DNA of 5,543 bases from Deltaproteobacteria bacterium (GCA_021737245.1 JAIPEI010000269.1:1-5543); one strand, 5' to 3'. Positions 1 to 5,185 are shown, numbered from the stretch's first letter. Numbers and translations are program-made. The notes: generated by a model from the sequence alone, not told the origin.

Positions 1-1
1 C

Positions 2-427
2 ATCGGCCTGGAGGTCGGACCCGAGGCCCGCATCGTCATCCTGGAGACGAACAGGGACCACCCCCTGGTCTGGACGGTGCAGATCATGCCCGTGCTCCCC
101 ATCGTCCGCTGCCGCAACGCCGACCAGGCCATCGACTGGGCGATCCGGGCGGAGCAGGGAAACGGGCACACCATGGCCATCCACTCCAATGATATCGGCA
201 ACATCCAGAAGATGGCCAGCCGGGTGCGATGCGCCGCTTTCGTGAAAAACGGATCCACCGGACTGGCCAGCGTCGGCGTGGCGGGCGAGGGGTTCATCTC
301 CTTCCACATCGCCACCAACGGTGAGGGGCATACGCGCCCGCGCATGTTCACCCTGACCCGCCGCTGCGTGCATAAGGATGATTTCCGATACCGGTTCGGC
401 GCCAAAACAGGGGACGCCTCTCAATGA
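2..427 (+). CDS. CoA-acylating aldehyde dehydrogenase, C-terminal part (5' end outside window)
   Basis: The frame is open from the window edge and ends at TGA 425-427, giving 141 residues that start IGLEVGPEAR. The GTG at 77 is internal and not a real start. Visible family landmarks are the run MPVLPIVRC, then HTMAIHS, FVKNGS, GEGFISFHIAT and the C-terminal FTLTRRCV. These match the C-terminal third of EutE/PduP-type acylating aldehyde dehydrogenases, which oxidise an aldehyde to acyl-CoA with NAD+ and CoA. The full family length is roughly 450-500 residues, so the NAD-binding fold and the catalytic cysteine lie upstream of the window. The substrate (acetaldehyde, propionaldehyde, sulfoacetaldehyde or other) cannot be read from this part. 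No microcompartment shell gene is visible here. Only the repeat-bounded element separates it from the downstream Rid gene, so operon membership with that gene is uncertain. The family call is fairly sure; the exact enzyme is not. Confidence 0.82.
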   Translation: MGLEVGPEARIVILETNRDHPLVWTVQIMPVLPIVRCRNADQAIDWAIRAEQGNGHTMAIHSNDIGNIQKMASRVRCAAFVKNGSTGLASVGVAGEGFISFHIATNGEGHTRPRMFTLTRRCVHKDDFRYRFGAKTGDASQ

Positions 428-433
428 TCCACA

Positions 434-448
434 GGGACGTTCTTAAAT
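434..448 (+). repeat. Left terminal inverted repeat (15 bp)
   Basis: This arm reads GGGACGTTCTTAAAT and begins 6 bp after the stop codon of the aldehyde dehydrogenase. It pairs perfectly with 555-569. Confidence 0.85.
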
Positions 449-554
449 CGTTTCCATCCGGAAGGGGCTTTTTTGCTACGGCGCGGCGGATGTGTGCAAC
501 TTCAGGAAAACGATCTTGATCTTCGAGAGCGTGACCAACAAGGGTTATTGAATT

Positions 555-569
555 ATTTAAGAACGTCCC
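555..569 (-). repeat. Right terminal inverted repeat (15 bp)
   Basis: This arm reads ATTTAAGAACGTCCC on the + strand, the exact reverse complement of 434-448. It ends 21 bp before the ATG of the Rid-like gene, so any promoter or leader of that gene must overlap the element. Confidence 0.85.
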
Positions 570-590
570 CTAAAACAAAAAGGTAGGGCC

Positions 591-1007
591 ATGGAACTGC
601 TGAGAAGAGACAACTTCGCCTCAGGGGCGCCGCTCGAAGAGAAGGTAGGATACAGCCGCGCGGTTCGCGTGGGGAACTCGGTCCTGGTGGGAGGCACCAC
701 GTCCACGACGCCCGAAGGGGTCGTGGAGGGCGCCGGCGACCCCTACGAGCAGACCCGTATCGTGCTCGGAAAGATCGAGGAGGCCCTCACCCGCGCCGGG
801 GCCAGGGTCTCGGAGGTGGTGCGCGTGCGCATGTACGTCACCGACATCAACCAGGGCCGGGAGATCCTCCGGGCGTATTCCGACTGGTTCAAGGACGTCA
901 AACCCGTCCTCACCGTGGCGGAGGTGTCCGGCCTTGCCCGGCCGGAGCATCTGGTGGAGATCGAGGCGGAGGCCGTCGTGGGCTCGTACACCCTGAAAAA
1001 GCGGTGA
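591..1007 (+). CDS. Rid (YjgF/YER057c/UK114) family protein lacking the RidA catalytic arginine
   Basis: This is a complete 138-residue protein, a little longer than the roughly 130 residues usual for the family. ATG 591 is preceded by AGGTAGGG (581-588) at close spacing. The family signatures are the strand GNSVLVGGTTST (28-39), GDPYEQTRIVLGKIEEAL (49-66), the VRVRMYVTDI strand (77-86) and the C-terminal VEIEAEAVV (122-130). Rid proteins are small cytosolic trimers; true RidA hydrolyses reactive enamines and imines such as 2-aminoacrylate from PLP enzymes. In E. coli RidA, Arg105 sits in ARSCVEVARLP. The aligned segment here is VLTVAEVSGLA, with Leu107 at the arginine position. Rid subfamilies without this arginine are generally not imine deaminases, so I do not use the name ridA. 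These paralogues often sit beside amino-acid or nitrogen-heterocycle catabolic genes, which agrees with the amidohydrolase remnant downstream. The family call is sure; the role is unknown. Confidence 0.9.
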   Translation: MELLRRDNFASGAPLEEKVGYSRAVRVGNSVLVGGTTSTTPEGVVEGAGDPYEQTRIVLGKIEEALTRAGARVSEVVRVRMYVTDINQGREILRAYSDWFKDVKPVLTVAEVSGLARPEHLVEIEAEAVVGSYTLKKR

Positions 1008-1158
1008 TCGAAACCCCCGGATTCGTTTCCCCGGGGTACCGGTCCAAACGAAGTCAACCCGACAGAGCCCCTTACTGAACAAAAACATCGAATCCCATTG
1101 CGTCCCGAAGCTCGAAGGCCTGATCATGGAATGATTTCATACCAATCCGGTAAGAGAT

Positions 1159-1187
1159 CGCCCGGCCCCCGGGGGCGTTCCTTTTCC
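1159..1187 (+). terminator. Possible intrinsic terminator after the Rid gene
   Basis: CGCCC (1159-1163) pairs with GGGCG (1173-1177) around the perfect palindrome GCCCCCGGGGGC (1165-1176). The T-rich but interrupted stretch TTCCTTTTCC (1178-1187) follows. The weak T-tract makes this tentative. The hairpin at 1015-1036 is nearer to the stop codon but has no T-run. Confidence 0.35.
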
Positions 1188-1190
1188 AGG

Positions 1191-1218
1191 TTTCCCGCCC
1201 CGGGAAAGAGGCGGGAAA
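1191..1218 (+). promoter_or_regulatory. Inverted repeat with two mutually exclusive pairings in the dctP leader
   Basis: TTTCCCGCC (1191-1199) is perfectly complementary to GGCGGGAAA (1210-1218), a 9-bp stem with a 10-nt loop. The same left arm can instead pair TTTCCCG (1191-1197) with CGGGAAA (1201-1207), a 7-bp stem with a 3-nt loop. The two right arms are tandem near-copies of CGGGAAAGA/CGGGAAAAG. Competing pairings of this kind occur in attenuators and switches, but they can also arise from simple tandem duplication. No T-run follows. Confidence 0.45.
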
Positions 1219-1258
1219 AGAGCGGCTTCAATCGCTCACAGCGCAACAGCGTGAGGAT

Positions 1259-1281
1259 TGCCGCGGGATTCTCCCGCGGCA
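1259..1281 (+). promoter_or_regulatory. Perfect 10-bp stem-loop 40 nt upstream of dctP start
   Basis: TGCCGCGGGA (1259-1268) and TCCCGCGGCA (1272-1281) are exact reverse complements around the triloop TTC. The stem is nine G-C/A-T pairs closed by a T-A pair and should be very stable in RNA. No T-tract follows, so it is not a standard terminator. It lies 26 nt upstream of the dctP Shine-Dalgarno (1308-1315). An mRNA-protecting 5' stem-loop, a protein-binding operator, or part of a larger leader with the imperfect hairpin at 1229-1260 (whose right arm shares T1259-G1260) are all possible. Confidence 0.6.
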
Positions 1282-1321
1282 GGATTCATACACACGGCAC
1301 CCCAAACAAAGGAGGCATTTC

Positions 1322-2380
1322 ATGAAAGGGAAACGGTTTTCCTGGATGGGTTCCATGGCGTTTGCGGCTGTTCTGGTAGTCGCTTTTATTGCGGGCCCCC
1401 TCTGCGGTTCGGCGAGCGCCGAGGTGTACCGTATGAAGATCCAGTCCGCATTTCCGCGCGGAGACATTTCCATGGAGCTCCTGAAGGACATGGCGAAATG
1501 GGCGGATGAGCAAAGCGACGGCCAGATCAAGATCCGTGTCTTCGCGGAACCCGAAATCGTACCGGCAGAGCAGCTCTTCGAGGCGACCCAGAAGGGAACC
1601 CTCGACATGCTCCACACCGTGGCCGCCATGTGGGGCGGCATCGTGCCCGTGAGCGAGGTGGAGTTCGGCCTCCCCTACGCTTACAACATTCCGGGCGATC
1701 TGCCCATTGACAAGACCTCGGCCAAGGTGAGGGAGTTCTTCCTGGAAACCGGCTTCTCCGACCTGCTTCGGGAAGAGTACGGGAAGCACGGCCTCTACTG
1801 GCTCGACATGCACTCCTACGGTCGGATCTTCACCCTCGCCACCAAGCCGGTGAAGGACTGTGAAGACCTCCAGGGCATGAAGTTCCGGGTCGAGGGATCC
1901 TGGGCCACCTACTATGACATGCTCGGTGCACGTGGAACATTCATCCCCGGCACCGAGGCCTACATGGGTCTCAAGCTGGGGACCATCGACGCGTCCCAGT
2001 GGGATGTGAGCGCCATCACAGCCCTCAAGTGGCACGAGGTGGCCCCTTACTGGCTCATCGGAGGCCAGAATGACGTCGTTCCGGGACAGATCCTGGTGAA
2101 CCAGGACACCTGGAACAGCCTTCCCGACAACCTGAAGCAGGTGATGCGGGACGTGGCCGAGCAGTACTACCACGAGCTGCTCAACATCCACCTGGAGGAG
2201 ATGGAAAAGGTAGCCGAGCTCGTAGACAAGGGGGAGGTGAAGAAGTCCCGTCTGAGCGATGCCTGCGAGAAGAAGCACCAGGAGGCGGCGTACAAGCTGT
2301 GGGACACCATTGCCGAACGGGATGAGGCGGCGGCCGAAGCCATCGAGATGATCAAGGAGTGGCGGAAGACGCTGGAGTAG
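1322..2380 (+). CDS. dctP: TRAP transporter periplasmic solute-binding protein (DctP family)
   Basis: This 352-residue secreted receptor captures a substrate in the periplasm and delivers it to the DctQM membrane complex. ATG 1322 is chosen because a near-consensus AAAGGAGG (1308-1315) lies 6 nt upstream and a signal peptide follows directly: basic MKGKR, a hydrophobic core at about 9-27, and a probable signal peptidase I site ASA|E at 31-34. Cys28 is not in a good lipobox. Mature family marks are YRMKIQSAFP (36-45), the GTLDML segment (92-97), and LQGMKFRVEG (183-192), whose Arg189 is at the position that binds the substrate carboxylate in TRAP receptors. GTEAYMGLKLGTIDASQWDV (210-229) carries Trp227 where alpha-keto-acid receptors of the TakP type have AEW. 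I therefore infer an organic carboxylate ligand of the keto/hydroxy-acid kind; the compound is unknown. Length is typical. It heads the dctPQM operon, with a strong hairpin after its stop codon. Confidence 0.93.
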   Translation: MKGKRFSWMGSMAFAAVLVVAFIAGPLCGSASAEVYRMKIQSAFPRGDISMELLKDMAKWADEQSDGQIKIRVFAEPEIVPAEQLFEATQKGTLDMLHTVAAMWGGIVPVSEVEFGLPYAYNIPGDLPIDKTSAKVREFFLETGFSDLLREEYGKHGLYWLDMHSYGRIFTLATKPVKDCEDLQGMKFRVEGSWATYYDMLGARGTFIPGTEAYMGLKLGTIDASQWDVSAITALKWHEVAPYWLIGGQNDVVPGQILVNQDTWNSLPDNLKQVMRDVAEQYYHELLNIHLEEMEKVAELVDKGEVKKSRLSDACEKKHQEAAYKLWDTIAERDEAAAEAIEMIKEWRKTLE

Positions 2381-2420
2381 GAGGGAACGCCGTTCTCTCT
2401 TTCATGGGTTCTCATGCCTT

Positions 2421-2467
2421 GCGGGGTTGCTCGCGAATGCTCAAACCGGGTGCGCGGGCAACCCCGC
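2421..2467 (+). promoter_or_regulatory. 15-bp-stem intercistronic hairpin between dctP and dctQ
   Basis: GCGGGGTTGC (2421-2430) is perfectly complementary to GCAACCCCGC (2458-2467). The pairing continues inward through T2431-G2457 (wobble in RNA) and CGCG 2432-2435 with CGCG 2453-2456, giving a 15-bp stem around a 17-nt loop. It starts 41 nt after the dctP stop and ends 55 nt before the dctQ start. No T-run follows, so it is not a standard intrinsic terminator. Stem-loops after binding-protein genes (for example between malE and malF in enteric bacteria) protect the upstream message and give the receptor in excess over the permease. I infer the same role here. Confidence 0.65.
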
Positions 2468-2507
2468 CCCGTTGAAAGTGCCGGAGAACCGATTTTCACC
2501 CCAAGGG

Positions 2508-2513
2508 AAAGGA
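2508..2513 (+). promoter_or_regulatory. Ribosome binding site that fixes the dctQ start
   Basis: AAAGGA lies 9 nt upstream of ATG 2523. It selects this codon over the in-frame TTG at 2427, which would add 32 non-homologous residues encoded by the intercistronic hairpin. Confidence 0.7.
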
Positions 2514-2522
2514 ACGCGGATC

Positions 2523-3023
2523 ATGGTGCACGGGTTCAAGCGGATTGCGGACTTCATCCATGCCGCGAGCGATCGCATGGGGCACATTTTCTGCTACCTG
2601 GTGTTCGTGATCATGACGATCACCACGATCGACGTGATCGCCCGATATGCCTTCAATCAGCCCCTCCTCTGGGGATGGACCCTCAACCGCCTGCTTTTCG
2701 GGGTGTTCATCCTCTTTGCCGGGATCTTCACCATGAGCAAGCGGGAGCACATCCGCATCGAGATCATCTACGATCACTTCCCTCCAAGGCTCAAGCTCCT
2801 GGCGCGGATCATCGCCCTGGGATGCTTCGTGATCTTCATGGGGGTGCTGGTCTGGCAGTCCGCATGGATGGGGTGGAACTCCATGATGATCGCGGAAAAG
2901 GCGGCCGGCACCTTCCGAATTCCCATCTACCCCTTCAAAATGCTCATCCCGATCCTGTCGTTCTTCTTTCTGCTCGAAGGGATCGTCATCCTCTTGAGAC
3001 CCGAGGAGGATGATCGCTCATGA
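2523..3023 (+). CDS. dctQ: TRAP transporter small membrane subunit (DctQ family)
   Basis: This 166-residue inner-membrane protein has four predicted membrane segments, at about 21-42, 53-71, 92-115 and 138-158, which is the standard DctQ topology. Family features are the post-TM1 motif IARYAFNQPLLW (39-50) and the segment FAGIFTMSKREHIRIEII (65-82), resembling the conserved arginine-histidine stretch before the second loop. DctQ packs against DctM and supports docking of the binding protein; energy comes from a sodium or proton gradient, not ATP. The ATG at 2523 with AAAGGA upstream gives the usual family length; the in-frame TTG at 2427 does not. The last bases overlap dctM in an ATGA arrangement (3020-3023), so the two subunits are translationally coupled. 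Its separation from dctP by 142 bp holding a strong hairpin suggests it is made in lower amounts than the receptor. Confidence 0.92.
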   Translation: MVHGFKRIADFIHAASDRMGHIFCYLVFVIMTITTIDVIARYAFNQPLLWGWTLNRLLFGVFILFAGIFTMSKREHIRIEIIYDHFPPRLKLLARIIALGCFVIFMGVLVWQSAWMGWNSMMIAEKAAGTFRIPIYPFKMLIPILSFFFLLEGIVILLRPEEDDRS

Positions 3024-4321
3024 GTATCGAGCTGGTAACGATTCTATTGTTCAGCGGCCTCCTGTTTCTCCTCGCCATCGGCGTCCCCGTGGTCTTCGCC
3101 CTGGGCGGCATCAGCGTGATCATCACCTTCCTGATCGGGGGGACCACGGATCTCTTCATCATCGCCACCACCACCTACCGGCAGATCACGGATCCCAGCC
3201 TGATCGTGATCCCCCTGTTCCTGCTCATGGGGAACTTTCTCATCCACTCGGGGATCTCGGACCGGCTCTTCACCGCTCTGAATCACTGGCTCTCCGGTGT
3301 CCGGGGCGGTCTGGCGGTCGTGTCCATCGGTGTGTGCGTGGCCCTGGCCATGTGCGGCGGTTTCGGCCCGGGGATCCTCACCATGGGGCTCATTGCGGTG
3401 CCGGCCATGCTGAAGAACCGCTATAACAAGTCCCTGGCCCTGGGCAGCGTCATGGCCGGAGGCGTGCTGGGAGAGATCATCCCTCCCAGCATCATCATGA
3501 TCATCTTCGCCTACATCTCCCGGATCTCCATCGGCAAGATCTTCTTCGGCGGCGCCATTCCAGGGCTCATCACGGCGTTCCTGTACATCATGTACGTCGT
3601 GGTCCGCTGCTACTTCCAGCCCCACCTGGCCCCCCGCGCGAAAGAGGAGGTCACATGGAGCATCCGGTGGAGGTCCCTCAAGGACATCGTTCTTCCGGCA
3701 CTGCTCGTGGTCCTGGTGCTCGGATCCATTTTCACGGGCATGGCCACGCCGACCGAGGCCTCCGGAGTGGGCGCCTCCGGAGCGTTCCTGATCTGCATCC
3801 TGTATCGCCGTCTGACGTGGCAGGTCATCAAGGACTCCTGCCTCGAAACCATGAAAATCAGCGGCATGGCCCTGTGGATCCTGGTCACGGCCACCCTGTT
3901 CGGGGTGGTCTACACGAGTGCGGGCGCCCAGGACATGGTCATGGAAATCGTGGAGACCGTGTCCCTCAATCCTTGGGTCATACTCATCGTCATGCAGTTC
4001 ATCCTCCTGATCTTCGGCATGTTCATGGACGACTACGCGGTGCTGACCATCTGCGCGCCCATATTCGTTCCCATCGCCGTTTTCCTGGGATTCGATCCCA
4101 CCTGGTTCGCCATCGTGTTCATCCTGAACATGCAGGTGGCCTACCTGACACCGCCCTTTGGATGGGCGCTCATTCTCATGCGGGGGGTGGCTCCCCCGGA
4201 GGTGCATACCAAGGACATCTGGCGGTCCATCCCGCCCTTCGTGCTGATTCAGCTGCTCGTCCTGATCTTGACCATGCTGTTTCCCAAGCTGGCGACCTGG
4301 CTGCCCAACTTGATGCTGTAG
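3020..4321 (+). CDS. dctM: TRAP transporter large permease subunit (DctM family)
   Basis: This 433-residue polytopic inner-membrane protein is the ion-coupled transport channel of the TRAP system. It is hydrophobic throughout, with roughly a dozen membrane segments or hairpin segments. Diagnostic motifs in order are GVPVVFALGG (21-30), IPLFLLMGNFLIHSGI (64-79), GGFGPGILTMG (113-123), the first-half signature GGVLGEIIPPSIIMI (147-161), GMATPTEASGVGA (240-252), MFMDDYAVLTICAPIFVPIA (334-353) and LTPPFGWALILMRGVAP (376-392). The two pseudo-symmetric halves carrying PPS and TPP motifs are typical of DctM/SiaM and host the sodium sites in characterised members. ATG 3020 overlaps the dctQ stop by 4 bp and has GAGGAGG at 3003-3009. 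Length is normal and nothing is disrupted. The call is very sure; substrate and coupling ion are not determined by sequence. Confidence 0.95.
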   Translation: MSIELVTILLFSGLLFLLAIGVPVVFALGGISVIITFLIGGTTDLFIIATTTYRQITDPSLIVIPLFLLMGNFLIHSGISDRLFTALNHWLSGVRGGLAVVSIGVCVALAMCGGFGPGILTMGLIAVPAMLKNRYNKSLALGSVMAGGVLGEIIPPSIIMIIFAYISRISIGKIFFGGAIPGLITAFLYIMYVVVRCYFQPHLAPRAKEEVTWSIRWRSLKDIVLPALLVVLVLGSIFTGMATPTEASGVGASGAFLICILYRRLTWQVIKDSCLETMKISGMALWILVTATLFGVVYTSAGAQDMVMEIVETVSLNPWVILIVMQFILLIFGMFMDDYAVLTICAPIFVPIAVFLGFDPTWFAIVFILNMQVAYLTPPFGWALILMRGVAPPEVHTKDIWRSIPPFVLIQLLVLILTMLFPKLATWLPNLML

Positions 4322-4339
4322 CGGGCGGATGAATCCGGA

Positions 4340-4355
4340 GGGGCAATGAGGCCCC
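4340..4355 (+). other. Small GC stem-loop between dctM and the receiver gene
   Basis: GGGGC (4340-4344) pairs with GCCCC (4351-4355) around AATGAG, 18 nt after the dctM stop. No T-tract follows, so I do not read it as a terminator. Transcription probably continues into the receiver gene 56 bp from dctM. Confidence 0.35.
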
Positions 4356-4377
4356 GAGACCATGCGGAGGTTCGAGC

Positions 4378-4851
4378 ATGTCCCAAATCAACCGACTGGA
4401 AGGCAAACACATCCTCATCGTGGACGACGAGCCCGACGTGCTGGAGACCCTGAAGGAACTCCTTCCCATGTGCGACCTGACAGCGGCCTCCACCTTCGAA
4501 GAGGCCCGGGACAAGCTGGAGACCCACTACTTCGACATCGCCATTCTGGACATTATGGGTGTCCAGGGATATGAGCTGCTGAAGCTCGCCTCTGATAAGG
4601 ATGTCATCAGCGTCATGCTGACGGCCAATGCCATGACGCCCCAGGACCTGGAGAGGTCCTACCAGGAGGGGGCTGCGTCCTTTCTGCCCAAGGAAAAGAT
4701 GGAAGACATCGAGCTCTTCCTGAACGACGTGCTGGAGGCCCGTGCCCAGGGCAGGAGCCTCTGGTGGCGTTGGTTCGATCGCCTGGCCGACTACTTTGAG
4801 CACAAGTTCGGACCGGACTGGCAGAAGAAACATCGCATCACGGTAAAATAG
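4378..4851 (+). CDS. Stand-alone response-regulator receiver (REC) protein with aromatic C-terminal tail
   Basis: This is a 157-residue cytosolic protein. ATG 4378 has GGAGG (4366-4370) 7 nt upstream. The receiver fold spans about 10-122. HILIVDDEPDV holds the acidic pair Asp16-Asp17, Asp58 in YFDIAILDIMG is the phosphoacceptor, Thr82 in VMLTANA is the switch threonine, and Lys105 in SFLPKEK is the conserved lysine. All key residues are present, so it should be phosphorylatable. There is no DNA-binding, GGDEF, HD or other output domain. The remaining 35 residues form a short tail with SLWWRWFDRLADYFEHKFGP (127-146), rich in Trp, Phe and Tyr and possibly an amphipathic helix for a partner or the membrane. 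No histidine kinase is in the window. The position right after dctPQM suggests co-transcription and a role in transporter-linked signalling, which is inference. The REC call is sure; the partner is unknown. Confidence 0.9.
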   Translation: MSQINRLEGKHILIVDDEPDVLETLKELLPMCDLTAASTFEEARDKLETHYFDIAILDIMGVQGYELLKLASDKDVISVMLTANAMTPQDLERSYQEGAASFLPKEKMEDIELFLNDVLEARAQGRSLWWRWFDRLADYFEHKFGPDWQKKHRITVK

Positions 4852-4852
4852 C

Positions 4853-5173
4853 TTCCATTTCCCCTATCCCAACCGGAGGCTGGGCGTCCAGGCCGCGGTT
4901 CTCCGCGAGGGCCTGATCTCGGGCAAGGTGAGCGGGCCCGAGGAGTGCATCACCGTGGAAGAGGCGATTCGAACGTACACCGTCAACGGCGCGTGGCAGG
5001 ACCACATGGAGACGGTCAAGGGCTCCATCGAGCCGGGAAAACTCGCCGACCTGTGCGTCATCGGCAGAGACATCCTGAGTGTGGACACCCACGAAATCGG
5101 CGCCGTTCCCGTCCTGATGACCGTTGTCGGAGGCCGGATCGTTTTCGATGCAAGCGAAGGTGCATTCGACTGA
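4853..5173 (+). pseudogene. N-terminally truncated amidohydrolase (Amidohydro_3 / YtcJ-like) remnant
   Basis: From about 4853 the frame reads FHFPYPNRRLGVQAAVLREG and continues to TGA 5171-5173, about 106 residues. It contains GPEECITVEEAIRTYTVNGA and KGSIEPGKLADLCVIGRDIL. These are the C-terminal marks of metal-dependent amidohydrolases of the YtcJ group (TVEEA..YT.NGA, then KGS.EPGKLADLVVL and a closing GG.I). Such enzymes are about 500-600 residues; the metal-binding histidines and almost all the barrel are missing. The frame is closed by TAA 4844-4846 inside the receiver gene, and there is no credible start (first GTG at 4928, no good ribosome site). Homology starts within a few codons of the receiver stop codon, so the break is abrupt and points to deletion or insertion here. 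The family assignment is from motifs. A functional 81-residue product from GTG 4928 is unlikely. Confidence 0.75.
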
Positions 5174-5185
5174 TCCATCGAGTTC

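Larger units (their letters stand above)
434..569. mobile_element. 136-bp element bounded by a perfect 15-bp inverted repeat (MITE or IS remnant candidate)
   Basis: GGGACGTTCTTAAAT at 434-448 has its exact reverse complement ATTTAAGAACGTCCC at 555-569. The match stops at both edges (A433/C570 outward, C449/T554 inward), so the termini are sharply defined. Just inside the left arm is ATCGTTTCC (447-455), and GGAAAACGAT (505-514) is a near reverse complement, so the symmetry continues with one extra A. No transposase reading frame fits inside, and no convincing target-site duplication is visible. The right end is much richer in A and T than the surrounding genes. Size, perfect termini and absence of coding fit a non-autonomous insertion element, possibly of a type moved in trans by a transposase elsewhere in the genome. 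The alternative is a long-range hairpin in the transcript between the two genes. Genomic copy number would decide. Confidence 0.55.
1008..1321 (+). other. Non-coding, hairpin-rich intergenic leader upstream of dctP
   Basis: No credible gene is present in these 314 bases. Instead there is a series of GC-rich inverted repeats: 1015-1020/1031-1036, 1159-1163/1173-1177 followed by a pyrimidine-rich stretch, 1191-1199/1210-1218 with an alternative pairing, an imperfect one at 1229-1239/1251-1260, and a perfect 10-bp stem at 1259-1268/1272-1281. The stretch 1040-1158 has no obvious structure and would be the natural place for a promoter. I could not find a convincing sigma-70 pair or a GG-N10-GC sigma-54 site there. 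The arrangement suggests termination after the Rid gene followed by a structured 5' leader for the transporter operon. That reading is inference. Confidence 0.6.

Noticed and set aside
453..475. Possible terminator after the aldehyde dehydrogenase, because a run of six T occurs at about 470-475
   Set aside because: Only a 4-bp stem (TTCC/GGAA) with a 4-nt loop precedes it, and the intervening AGGGGC breaks the usual geometry.
1015..1036. Hairpin CCCCGG/CCGGGG directly after the Rid gene as an intrinsic terminator
   Set aside because: The 6-bp stem has no following T-run; 1159-1187 is a slightly better candidate, so this one was kept only as part of the leader description.
1040..1158. Sigma-54 or sigma-70 promoter for dctP
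   Set aside because: No GG-N10-GC pair with correct spacing was found, and the best sigma-70 match (TTGCGT at 1098 with TGATCA at 1121) has a poor -10 box.
1259..1281. Attachment site or transposon end at the perfect dyad
   Set aside because: No integrase, transposase or second copy of the dyad is visible in the window, and a stem-loop explains it more simply.
1098..1325. 75-codon + strand frame across the dctP leader
   Set aside because: The product is low-complexity and Arg/Ser/Gly-rich, is encoded by the hairpins, overlaps the dctP start and has no family resemblance.
1286..2278. 330-codon open frame on the minus strand opposite dctP
   Set aside because: It has no recognisable motif and lies antisense to a complete dctP with a signal peptide and a strong ribosome site.
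2427..2522. Upstream TTG start extending dctQ by 32 residues
   Set aside because: The extension is encoded by the intercistronic hairpin, has no membrane or family character, and ATG 2523 has a proper ribosome site.
3044..4363. 439-codon open frame on the minus strand opposite dctM
   Set aside because: Its product is dominated by His, Asp, Gly, Glu and Gln, the typical antisense image of a GC-rich membrane-protein gene. dctM on the + strand has full family motifs.
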